This document shows positions 9,128-16,374 of a stretch of 64,000 nucleotides of DNA, piece after piece. The notes under the pieces were generated by a model. It had not been told where the DNA came from, did not search any database, and saw only the letters and a program-made list of their open reading frames with translations. The position numbers and the translations under genes were made by a program. This DNA is from Pseudomonas sp. GTDB lineage: Bacteria; Pseudomonadota; Gammaproteobacteria; Pseudomonadales; Pseudomonadaceae. Numbering within the stretch: position 1 is the first letter of the stretch; each line of letters starts with the position of its first letter. The stretch is from contig NZ_JAGIBG010000016.1 of NCBI RefSeq assembly GCF_017744435.1, positions 93,552 through 157,551 of the forward strand, written 5' to 3'.

Positions 9128-9225
9128 CACGCATCACCCGCTGGGCCAGATAACGACAAGACTGCGTTGCCTCTGAATAACAAAAACTGCCGCTTCCCAT
9201 AGCTGCCACAGAGAGGATTTGCGTC

Positions 9226-10173
9226 ATGAAAAATGCATTGCGCGTTATGTTCTGCTCCGCCTTGGCCATGAGTGCGCACACCTATGCCGCCGAGCCGCCC
9301 CAATGCCGCCTGGTGCGGATGTCCGACCCCGGCTGGACCGACATCCAGACCACCACCGCGATTGCCACCACCTTGCTGAAAAGCCTCGGCTACCAGACCA
9401 AGTCGACCCTGGTGGGGGTGCCGCTGACCTTCAAGGCCCTGGCCGATGGCAAGAACATGGATGTGTTCCTGGGCACCTGGCTGCCGACCATGGAGCCTGA
9501 CCTCAAACCCCACCGCGACGCAGGCGCCATCGATATCGTGCGGGTCAACCTGCAGCACGCCAAGTACACCCTGGCGGTGCCGCAGACCTTGTGGGACCAG
9601 GGGCTGAAGGACTTCTCCGATATCCCCCGCTTCAAGAACGAACTGGGCGGCAAGATCTACGGCCTGGAGCCTGGCGACGGCGGCAACAACGCCGTGATCA
9701 AGGCCATTGGTGACAATGCCTTCGGCCTGAAGGATGCGGGTTTCTCGGTGGTCGCATCGAGCGAGTCGGGCATGCTGGCGCAGGTCGAGCGCGCGCAGCG
9801 GCGCAACCAGGCGATCCTTTACCTGGGTTGGGAGCCGCACCCGATGAACACGCGGTTCAAGATGAAGTTCCTCACTGGCGGCGACGCCTACTTCGGCCCG
9901 GACTTCGGCGATGCCACGGTCTACACCAGTACCCGTAAAGGCTATGCCGACGAGTGCCCGAACGTCGGCCAACTGCTGCGCAACCTGAGCTTCACCCTGG
10001 ACATGGAGAACCACATCATGGGCTCCATCCTGTACGACAAGATGGAGCCGGAGGCCGCTGCCAGGGCCTGGTTGAAGCAGAACCCGCAGGTGCTCGACGG
10101 CTGGCTGGCGGGCGTGACCACCTGGGATGGCCAGCCGGGCCTTGCTGAAGTCAAAGCGCAGGTGGCGCCATGA
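9226..10173 (+). CDS. Periplasmic choline/carnitine-type substrate-binding protein (CaiX-like)
   Basis: A 315-residue binding protein of the OpuAC/ProX-like family. A Sec signal peptide covers about residues 1-21 (cleavage near HTYA/AEPP). The segments MSDPGWTDI and GTWLPTME resemble the Pseudomonas CaiX/CbcX/BetX proteins. Those proteins bring carnitine, choline or betaine to a shared CbcWV ABC core encoded elsewhere. No ABC core genes are present here. Its stop overlaps the start of a secondary permease by 4 bp, an unusual pairing. Confidence 0.87.
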   Translation: MKNALRVMFCSALAMSAHTYAAEPPQCRLVRMSDPGWTDIQTTTAIATTLLKSLGYQTKSTLVGVPLTFKALADGKNMDVFLGTWLPTMEPDLKPHRDAGAIDIVRVNLQHAKYTLAVPQTLWDQGLKDFSDIPRFKNELGGKIYGLEPGDGGNNAVIKAIGDNAFGLKDAGFSVVASSESGMLAQVERAQRRNQAILYLGWEPHPMNTRFKMKFLTGGDAYFGPDFGDATVYTSTRKGYADECPNVGQLLRNLSFTLDMENHIMGSILYDKMEPEAAARAWLKQNPQVLDGWLAGVTTWDGQPGLAEVKAQVAP

Positions 10174-11537
10174 TCGAGAAGCGCAGCATCGAGTTCGTGC
10201 CCCACAGCGAGCGTTATGGCCGGCCGCGTCGGCTGTTCAGCGTCTGGTTCAGCTCCAACCTGCAGGTGACCGCGCTGATGGTCGGAACCTTGGGTGTGGC
10301 CTCCGGGCTGAGCCTGCTGTGGACGCTGGCCGGGCTGGTCATCGGCTGCATGCTGGGCACGGTGTTCATGGCCGCCCATTCGGCGCAAGGCCCGCACCTG
10401 GGCGTACCGCAGATGATCCAGAGCCGCGCGCAGTTTGGCGTGTTCGGCGCCGCCATACCGCTGCTGGTGATGGTGACCGCAGCGGTGCTGTTCATGGCGG
10501 CCAGCGGCGTGCTGTTGCGCGACCCGTTGAAGGCGCTGCTGCCGGTCACCGACAACCAGGCGATCGTGATCGTCGCAGTCGCGACCTTTCTGATTGGCGT
10601 CGTCGGCTATGAACTGATTCACCGCCTGGGCGCCTGGATGAGCGTGCTGTCGTCGGTGGTGTTCGGTGCCGCGTTGATCCTGATCCTGACCCGGGCCAAC
10701 GTATCAGGGATTCTACCCAGTGAGGCGGGCGGCTTTTCGATGCCGGTGTTCAACCTGGTGATCGCCCAGGCCGCCTCCTGGACCTTGGGTTACGGTCCCT
10801 ATGTGGCGGATTACTCGCGCTACCTGCCCGCCGATGTCGATACCCGGCACACCTTCTGGACCACCTACTTCGGTTGCGCCCTGGGTTCGCTGGGTATGAT
10901 GGCGCTCGGGGCCACGCTAGCCGCGGTGGTGCCCTCGGCACTGAGCGTCGACCCGGGCAGCGCGATCGCCAACCTGTTCGGCCCCTGGGCACCCGCCGCC
11001 CTGGTCGTGATCGCCCTGGGCGTCATCCAGTACAACGTGCTGTGCCTCTACAGCGCCTATATGTCGACCACTACGATCTTCAGTGGTTTTGCCAGGCTGC
11101 AGCAGGTACGGCAGGGGACAAAGAGCCTGCTGATGGCGGTGCTGTCGGTGCTGGCCTGTGCCATTGCCACACAGACCCAGTACCACTTCGACACCTTCTT
11201 CGCCGACATCCTGATCGGGCAGCTGTACCTGTTGATTCCCTGGAGTGCGATCAACCTGGTGGATTACTACGTGGTGCGGCGGGGCAGCTACAGCATTGAC
11301 GACCTTTACGATGCGCAAGGCCGGTACGGGGGGTGGAACCGTAAAACCATGATGGTGTATGGGGTTTCGATCATCGGCACGGTGCCGTTCATGAAGTTGT
11401 CGTTCTTCGAGGGGTACTTCGCCAGGCTGATCGGGGCGGATGTCAGCTGGATTGCCGGGTTGGTGCTGGCTGGGTTGCTTTACCTGATCTTCAATGGGAG
11501 CCGGGTTTGTTCGCCTTGGCATTTTCAGCGCCTGTGA
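10170..11537 (+). CDS. NCS1/purine-cytosine permease family transporter
   Basis: A 455-residue polytopic membrane protein of the cytosine/purine permease family. It has about 12 hydrophobic segments and the motifs AHSAQGPHLGVPQMIQSRAQFG and YGPYVADYSRYLP, which are characteristic of the family. The start overlaps the binding-protein stop by 4 bp. A paralogue with the same opening (EKRSI...FxP...ER.G.PR) is encoded at 39289-40650. The last codons lie inside the left arm of the palindrome at 11509-11611. The substrate is unknown; a quaternary or small amine is inferred from context. Confidence 0.87.
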   Translation: MIEKRSIEFVPHSERYGRPRRLFSVWFSSNLQVTALMVGTLGVASGLSLLWTLAGLVIGCMLGTVFMAAHSAQGPHLGVPQMIQSRAQFGVFGAAIPLLVMVTAAVLFMAASGVLLRDPLKALLPVTDNQAIVIVAVATFLIGVVGYELIHRLGAWMSVLSSVVFGAALILILTRANVSGILPSEAGGFSMPVFNLVIAQAASWTLGYGPYVADYSRYLPADVDTRHTFWTTYFGCALGSLGMMALGATLAAVVPSALSVDPGSAIANLFGPWAPAALVVIALGVIQYNVLCLYSAYMSTTTIFSGFARLQQVRQGTKSLLMAVLSVLACAIATQTQYHFDTFFADILIGQLYLLIPWSAINLVDYYVVRRGSYSIDDLYDAQGRYGGWNRKTMMVYGVSIIGTVPFMKLSFFEGYFARLIGADVSWIAGLVLAGLLYLIFNGSRVCSPWHFQRL

Positions 11538-11611
11538 AACCGAGCGCCGCCCGCGATGCGCCGCGCGGGCGGCGCTCGATCTCATAGGCGCTGAAGATAC
11601 CAAGGCGAACA
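11509..11611. repeat. Large class-B palindrome at the end of converging genes
   Basis: A long imperfect palindrome. The inner arms cgagcgccgcccgcg (11541-11555) and cgcgggcggcgctcg (11564-11578) are perfect, and the outer arms gttcgccttgg/ccaaggcgaac continue the pairing. It overlaps the last codons and stop of the permease and lies 71 bp past the converging metQ-like stop. A smaller member of the same class is at 48726-48783. It may act as a bidirectional terminator. Confidence 0.85.
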
Positions 11612-11681
11612 CTTCAAGCCGACATCTTCATATCTTCCCCACACACCTGTTTCATGCCTGTCCGCGCCAGCGGCGAATGGC

Positions 11682-12452
11682 TCAGAACCCAGGGGCGATC
11701 TGGCCCTTGTAGCGGGTCAGGATGAAGTTGCGCACTTCGGGTGAATTGAGGGCCTTGGCCAGTTTCTGGATGCCCGGGTCCTGCAGGTTATCGGGGCGGG
11801 CGACCAGGTATTCCACGTACAGGTCCTTGCCTTTTTCGACGATCAGCGCGCTGTTGGTATCGATACCGGCCTCCAGCGCGTAGTTGGCGAAGACGAAGGC
11901 CAGGTCCACCTGCTTGACCGAACGGGCCAGCATGGCGCCTTCCAGCTCGCGGATCTTCAGGTGGCGTGGGTTGTCGGTGATGTCGCGCTGGGTGGACTGC
12001 GGGTTGCTCGGGTCCTTGAGCTTGAGCAACCCGGCCTCGGCCAGCAGCACCAGGGCGCGGCCGGTATTCACCGGGTCGTTGGGGATGGCCACGCTGGCGC
12101 CCTCCGGCAGCTCGGCCAGGGTCTTGTACCGGGCCGAATAAGCACCGAACGGCTCGATGTGCACGCCCACCACCGGGACCAGGTCGGTATGGCGGGTCTG
12201 GTTGAAATCGTTGAGGAACGGCCGGTACTGGTAGTAGTTGGCATCCAGGTTTTTTTGCGCCAGTTGCAGGTTGGGCTGGATGAAGTCGTTGAACACCTTG
12301 ATGTCCAGGTCCACGCCTTGCTTGGCCAGGGCCGGTTTGACGAATTCGAGGATCTCGGCGTGGGGTACCGGCGTGGCGCCGACCACCAGGTGTTCGGCGG
12401 CCTGGGCGCTGAAGGCGATGAAGGCGGCGAGGGCAGTGAGGGTCTTTTTCAT
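11682..12452 (-). CDS. MetQ/NlpA-family substrate-binding protein
   Basis: A 256-residue protein of the NlpA/MetQ family, which binds D/L-methionine or other sulfur compounds for an ABC importer. The N-terminus MKKTLTALAAFIAFSAQA looks like a Sec signal cleaved at AQA/A. There is no lipobox cysteine, unlike most MetQ lipoproteins. The start at 12452 was chosen because the open frame above it runs across metI in a different frame and is not coding. It is the last gene of a minus-strand operon with a MetI permease and two flavin enzymes. Confidence 0.9.
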   Translation of the reverse strand: MKKTLTALAAFIAFSAQAAEHLVVGATPVPHAEILEFVKPALAKQGVDLDIKVFNDFIQPNLQLAQKNLDANYYQYRPFLNDFNQTRHTDLVPVVGVHIEPFGAYSARYKTLAELPEGASVAIPNDPVNTGRALVLLAEAGLLKLKDPSNPQSTQRDITDNPRHLKIRELEGAMLARSVKQVDLAFVFANYALEAGIDTNSALIVEKGKDLYVEYLVARPDNLQDPGIQKLAKALNSPEVRNFILTRYKGQIAPGF

Positions 12453-12472
12453 GAGGGGATACCTTGCAGGAG

Positions 12473-13138
12473 TCAGCGTCGGGTGAAATGTCTTACCAGG
12501 CGGTCGCCGCTCATCTGCAGCACCTGCACCAGCAGGATCAGCAGCAGCACGGTGACCACCATCACATCGGTCTGGAAGCGCTGGTAACCGAAGCGGATCG
12601 CCAGGTCGCCAAGGCCGCCGCCACCGATCACGCCCGCCATGGCGGTGTAGTCGACCAGCACGATGGCGGTGACCGTGACGGCCGCGATCAGCCCGGTGAG
12701 GGCTTCGGGCAGCAGGGTGTAGCGGATGATCTGGGCAAGGCTGGCGCCCATGGCCTGGGTGGCTTCCACCACGCCGTGGTCGACCTCGCGCAGGGCGGTT
12801 TCCACCAGGCGCGCGAAGAACGGCGTGCAACCCACCACCAGCGGCGGGATGGTGCCCTTGACCCCGAGGGAGGTGCCGGTCAGCAGCGTGGTCAGCGGGA
12901 TCAGCACGATCAGCAGGATGATGAACGGCAGCGAACGCAGCACGTTGACCACCACGGAAAGGCCACGGTAGAGCGGCCCGTTGGCCAGCAGCTGACGCTG
13001 CCCGGTGAGGTACAGCAACACCCCCAGCGGCAGGCCGAACAGCACGGTGAAGCCCAGTGCCGCGCCCAGCATGCTCAGGGTATCGAGGCACGCCTGGGCG
13101 ATTTCGGCCCAGTCGAGATGGCTCAGCAGTTCGTTCAT
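12473..13138 (-). CDS. MetI-type ABC transporter permease
   Basis: A 221-residue inner-membrane permease of the methionine ABC family with five to six hydrophobic segments. The cytoplasmic coupling (EAA-type) region is around LPEALTGLIAAVTVTAIVLVDYTAMAG. The ATG overlaps the upstream monooxygenase stop by 4 bp, so it belongs to the same transcript. No MetN ATPase is encoded in this operon or the window, so the energy-coupling subunit must come from elsewhere. Confidence 0.92.
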   Translation of the reverse strand: MNELLSHLDWAEIAQACLDTLSMLGAALGFTVLFGLPLGVLLYLTGQRQLLANGPLYRGLSVVVNVLRSLPFIILLIVLIPLTTLLTGTSLGVKGTIPPLVVGCTPFFARLVETALREVDHGVVEATQAMGASLAQIIRYTLLPEALTGLIAAVTVTAIVLVDYTAMAGVIGGGGLGDLAIRFGYQRFQTDVMVVTVLLLILLVQVLQMSGDRLVRHFTRR

Positions 13139-14505
13139 GGGCGTGCCTCGCGGCGCAGCACGGCCGCCGGGTGCGTGCCGGCCAGGCGGTCGCCGCGGCC
13201 GAACAGCTTGTTGCGCAAGGTGCCGGGTTCATAGGCACGCTTGAACAGCCCCCGCGCCTGCAGCTCCGGTACCAACAGGTCGACCACCGCCTCGAAGGTT
13301 TCCGGGGCGACCACGCTGGCCAGGTTGAAACCGTCCACGCCGGTTTCATCTACCCATTCCTGTAATTGATCGGCGACGGTCCGGGCCGAGCCCACCAGCA
13401 CCGGGCCGTCACCGCCGATGGCGCAGTAGTCGGCAATTTCGGCAGTGGTCCAGGTGCGTGTCGGGTCAGCGCGGGTGAACGCCTCCACGGCTGACTGGAT
13501 GGCTTCGCTGGGCACTTCGCGTAGCACCTGGTCGGGTGCGTACTCGGCGAAATCGATGCCGGTCCAGCCGGACATCAGCGTCAAGGCGCCACTGGCGCTG
13601 GCGTACTGGCGGTATTCGTCGAGCAGGGCCAAGGCCTGCTGATCGGTGGGCGCGACGATGACCGTCAGTTGCTCGAGAATCTTCACATCTTCCGGCGCAC
13701 GGCCGGCAGCAGCCACGGCGGCGCGCAATTCGGCCACCTGTTTTTTCAGCACCGCCTTGCTGGGTGCGGCGACGAACACGCACTCGGCGTTGGCGGCGGC
13801 GAACGCACGCCCGCGGCTGGAGGCGCCGGCCTGGTAGATCACCGGGGAACGCTGCGGCGAAGGTTCGCTCAGGTGAAAACCCGGCACCTTGAACCAGGTG
13901 CCCTGGTGGTCGATGCCATGGACCTTGCGCGGATCGGCATACACGCCGGTTGCCCGGTCGGCCTGCACCGCATCGTCTTCCCAGCTGGTTTCCCAGAGCT
14001 TGTAGCAGACCTGCAGGTACTCCTCGGCCAGGGCGTAGCGCTGGTCATGGCTGAGCGGGGGCTGGCCGAGGTTGCGCGCGCCGCTGGCCAGGTACGAGGT
14101 GACGATGTTCCAGCCTGCGCGCCCCTGGGTCAGGTGATCGAGGGTGCTCATGCGCCGGGCGAACGGGTAGGGGTGTTCGAACGATACCGACGCGGTCACG
14201 CCGAACCCCAGGTGGCGGGTGGCAGCGGCCATGGCGGGCACCAGCTGCAACGGGTCGTTGACCGGCACCTGGGCAGCGTTGCGCAAGGCCGCGTCGGCAT
14301 TGCCGCCATACACATCATAGACGCCCAGCACGTCAGCGATGAACAGGCCGTCGATGCAGCCACGTTCCAGGGTCCTGGCCAGCGCTACCCAGTAGTGAAT
14401 GTCGGTGTAGCGGGTGGCCTGGTCCCGCGGGTGGCGCCACATCCCGGGCGAAAGATGGCCGACGGTGTTCATGGCAAAGGCATTGAGGCGGATCTGCTTG
14501 GTCAT
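13135..14505 (-). CDS. FMN-dependent monooxygenase of the NtaA/SnaA/DszA family
   Basis: A 456-residue class C flavin monooxygenase, luciferase-like fold. It has the typical opening LNAFAMNTVGHLSPGMWRHP, the GRAGWNIVTSYL segment and VIYQAGASSRGRAFAA. Members use reduced FMN from a separate reductase to oxidise sulfones, nitrilotriacetate or pristinamycin-like substrates. Its company (SfnB-like flavoprotein, methionine-type transporter, sigma-54 promoter) points to use of an organosulfur compound under sulfur limitation. Confidence 0.88.
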   Translation of the reverse strand: MTKQIRLNAFAMNTVGHLSPGMWRHPRDQATRYTDIHYWVALARTLERGCIDGLFIADVLGVYDVYGGNADAALRNAAQVPVNDPLQLVPAMAAATRHLGFGVTASVSFEHPYPFARRMSTLDHLTQGRAGWNIVTSYLASGARNLGQPPLSHDQRYALAEEYLQVCYKLWETSWEDDAVQADRATGVYADPRKVHGIDHQGTWFKVPGFHLSEPSPQRSPVIYQAGASSRGRAFAAANAECVFVAAPSKAVLKKQVAELRAAVAAAGRAPEDVKILEQLTVIVAPTDQQALALLDEYRQYASASGALTLMSGWTGIDFAEYAPDQVLREVPSEAIQSAVEAFTRADPTRTWTTAEIADYCAIGGDGPVLVGSARTVADQLQEWVDETGVDGFNLASVVAPETFEAVVDLLVPELQARGLFKRAYEPGTLRNKLFGRGDRLAGTHPAAVLRREARP

Positions 14506-14517
14506 GGTCGGGCGGCC

Positions 14518-15741
14518 TCAGTTCCAGTCATGGCGGGCAGGCTTGATGCCGTTCAACGCCCAGTTGCCGACCAGGTGATACTTCCAGCGCACCGGGTCGT
14601 GCAGGGTATGCACGCGGGCGTTGCGCCAATGCCGGTCGAAGTTGTGCCGGGTCAGCGACGAACGCGTGCCGCCCAGTTCGAACAGGCGGTTGCTGGCCTC
14701 GATGGCCACCTCGGTGGTGAGCACCTTGGCCTTGGCCACGGCCACCGAGGCCAGTGCCACGTTGTCTTCATCCGGTGCCGGTCTGGCGGAATCCAGCGCC
14801 AGGCCTGCACGTTCGAGCAGCGCCTCGGCCGCTTCCTGGCGGATTTCCAGTGAACCGACCTGGATGATGGTCAGCGGGTCTTCGCTGGCCTTGTCGACCT
14901 TGGCATCGATCCAGGGGCGGGCGTGCTGGCGCACGAAGGCGATGGTGTCATCCAGCGCGGCGCGGCCGATGCCGGCATCGATGGCGGCGGTGGTCAGCTG
15001 GGCGAAGGGGCCGGCAAGGGTCGGGTTTTCGTAGGAGCGGTAGCTGGGGAACAGGTTGAACGCCGGTACCCGCAGGCCATCGAGCAGCACCGTACCGCTG
15101 GAGGTGGTGCGCTGGCCCATGCTGCTCCAGTCGTCGACGATCACCAGGCCAGGCGTGCCGCGTTCGACGAATGCCAGCTGTGCACGGTCCTGCTCATCCA
15201 GCGCCAGCACCCCGATCCAGTGGGCATACAAGGAGCCGGTGCAATAGCCTTTGCGCCCGTCGATGCGATAGCCGTCGCCCTCGGTAACCAGGCGTGTGCG
15301 GATGTCCTGCACGGTCTTGCCACTGGTTTCCGACAAGGCATTGGCAAAGCGATGGCCCTGCAGCACCAGGCTGAAGAAATGGCGCTGCTGCTCGGGCGTG
15401 CCTTGCAGGCGGATGTCTTCGAGCAGGCAATAGTGGTTCTGCGGGATCTGCCCCAGCGAGGGGTCGGCGGCGGAGATGATGGCGATCACTCGGGCGAGGG
15501 TGGCGAACGAAACCTGCGCACCGCCATGTGCCCGCGGCACGGTGATGCCCCAGAGCCCGCTGTTGGAGAAGGCGTCGACAATGTCTGCAGGCACTTCCCG
15601 CTGTCGATCGCGTTCGGCTGCGCCTTCGCGCAACAGGGCGGCGACCTGGTGGGCGATGGTGATCGCTTCGGCGTCGTCGCGGATGATGTGTGCCGCGGGA
15701 TGGCGGATTTCGTAGGCAGCAGAGCGTAATTCGTTAGGCAT
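14518..15741 (-). CDS. SfnB/DszC-family flavin-dependent oxidoreductase (acyl-CoA dehydrogenase fold)
   Basis: A 407-residue protein of the acyl-CoA-dehydrogenase fold, in the SfnB/DszC branch linked to sulfur acquisition in Pseudomonas. It has the characteristic GLWGITVPRAHGG, FANALSE and DGRKGYCTGSLYAHW segments. ATG at 15741 was chosen: the open frame extends 39 codons upstream, but these would lie across the sigma-54-type promoter at 15776-15791. It is the first gene of the four-gene minus-strand operon. Confidence 0.87.
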   Translation of the reverse strand: MPNELRSAAYEIRHPAAHIIRDDAEAITIAHQVAALLREGAAERDRQREVPADIVDAFSNSGLWGITVPRAHGGAQVSFATLARVIAIISAADPSLGQIPQNHYCLLEDIRLQGTPEQQRHFFSLVLQGHRFANALSETSGKTVQDIRTRLVTEGDGYRIDGRKGYCTGSLYAHWIGVLALDEQDRAQLAFVERGTPGLVIVDDWSSMGQRTTSSGTVLLDGLRVPAFNLFPSYRSYENPTLAGPFAQLTTAAIDAGIGRAALDDTIAFVRQHARPWIDAKVDKASEDPLTIIQVGSLEIRQEAAEALLERAGLALDSARPAPDEDNVALASVAVAKAKVLTTEVAIEASNRLFELGGTRSSLTRHNFDRHWRNARVHTLHDPVRWKYHLVGNWALNGIKPARHDWN

Positions 15742-15775
15742 GGACAACTCGATGTGTAGTCGGACGACTTCACAT

Positions 15776-15791
15776 TGCAGCTGTTGTGCCA
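15776..15791 (-). promoter_or_regulatory. Sigma-54 (-24/-12) promoter for the sfnB-like operon
   Basis: On the minus strand the sequence reads TGGCAC, five bases, then CTGCA, with GG and GC separated by exactly ten bases, as sigma-54 promoters require. The -12 element lies about 37 bp before the start at 15741. The Pseudomonas sfn genes are controlled by sigma-54 and the activator SfnR, so the context fits. Confidence 0.7.
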
Positions 15792-15917
15792 GCCCGTGGG
15801 GCCCAGCAAATTCGGGCGTTGCAGCCGAATGGCGCTGATTTGGCCTGTGTAGAAGCATGGCCAGTTGTTGCCGAGGTGTTTGCCTGGCAACAGCGTCTTG
15901 CTGCTACTGCGTCGGGT

Positions 15918-16292
15918 TTACTTGCGCAGTGCTTGCACCAACTCTGCCTTGGTCATGCGCGAGCGGCCCATGATGTTTTTGCTGCGCGCCTCCTTGAGCA
16001 GGCTCTCCTTGGTCTGGCTTTCCAGCGAAGTGCTCGATGTCCGGCTATGCCCTTCGCGCGTCTTGGCTGCACGCTTGGCCGAATCCGAACGGGCGGTCTT
16101 CTTCTCGCCAGAGGACGTCTTGCTGCCCGAACCGCCCGGCTTCTCGCCACCACCGGACTGCTTGTTGACGGTGGCCCAGGCGCGTGCCTCGGCTTCGTCC
16201 TTTGGCACGCCCTTGTGCTCGTAGCTCTCCTCAATGTGCTCGGCCTTGCGCTTCTGTTTGTCGGTGTATTTGTCCTTGTCGCCGCGTGGCAT
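15918..16292 (-). CDS. Small basic Lys/Ser-rich protein with C-terminal SAP/Rho-N-like helix
   Basis: A 124-residue very hydrophilic protein, sometimes annotated as a plasmid stabilisation protein in Pseudomonas. The N-terminal part (MPRGDKDKYTDKQKRKAEHI) and the EAEARAWATVNKQSGGG segment resemble the ChaB-like/DUF group. The middle is low-complexity Ser/Lys/Thr. The end (KESLLKEARSKNIMGRSRMTKAELVQALRK) looks like a Rho-N/SAP-type nucleic-acid-binding helix pair. ATG at 16292 has AGGAG at a spacing of 8. The function is unknown; nucleic acid binding is plausible. Confidence 0.8.
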   Translation of the reverse strand: MPRGDKDKYTDKQKRKAEHIEESYEHKGVPKDEAEARAWATVNKQSGGGEKPGGSGSKTSSGEKKTARSDSAKRAAKTREGHSRTSSTSLESQTKESLLKEARSKNIMGRSRMTKAELVQALRK

Positions 16293-16374
16293 GGCAGTCA
16301 CTCCTGCGTGGTGTGCATAAACGGTTGAAGGGCAGGGGCAAGCCGAAGTGCCATTGAATGGACAGGCGGTGCGC

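Noticed and set aside
500..11537. Treating the cluster as the ordinary carnitine (cdh) operon
   Set aside because: The Rieske oxygenase, reductase, aldehyde dehydrogenase and two SDRs are not part of that operon, so the standard function is not enough.
11682..13349. A 555-codon open frame on the minus strand covering metQ and the region of metI
   Set aside because: Only its end encodes MetQ. The upstream part is the shadow of metI in another frame, shown by the good MetQ start with signal peptide at 12452.
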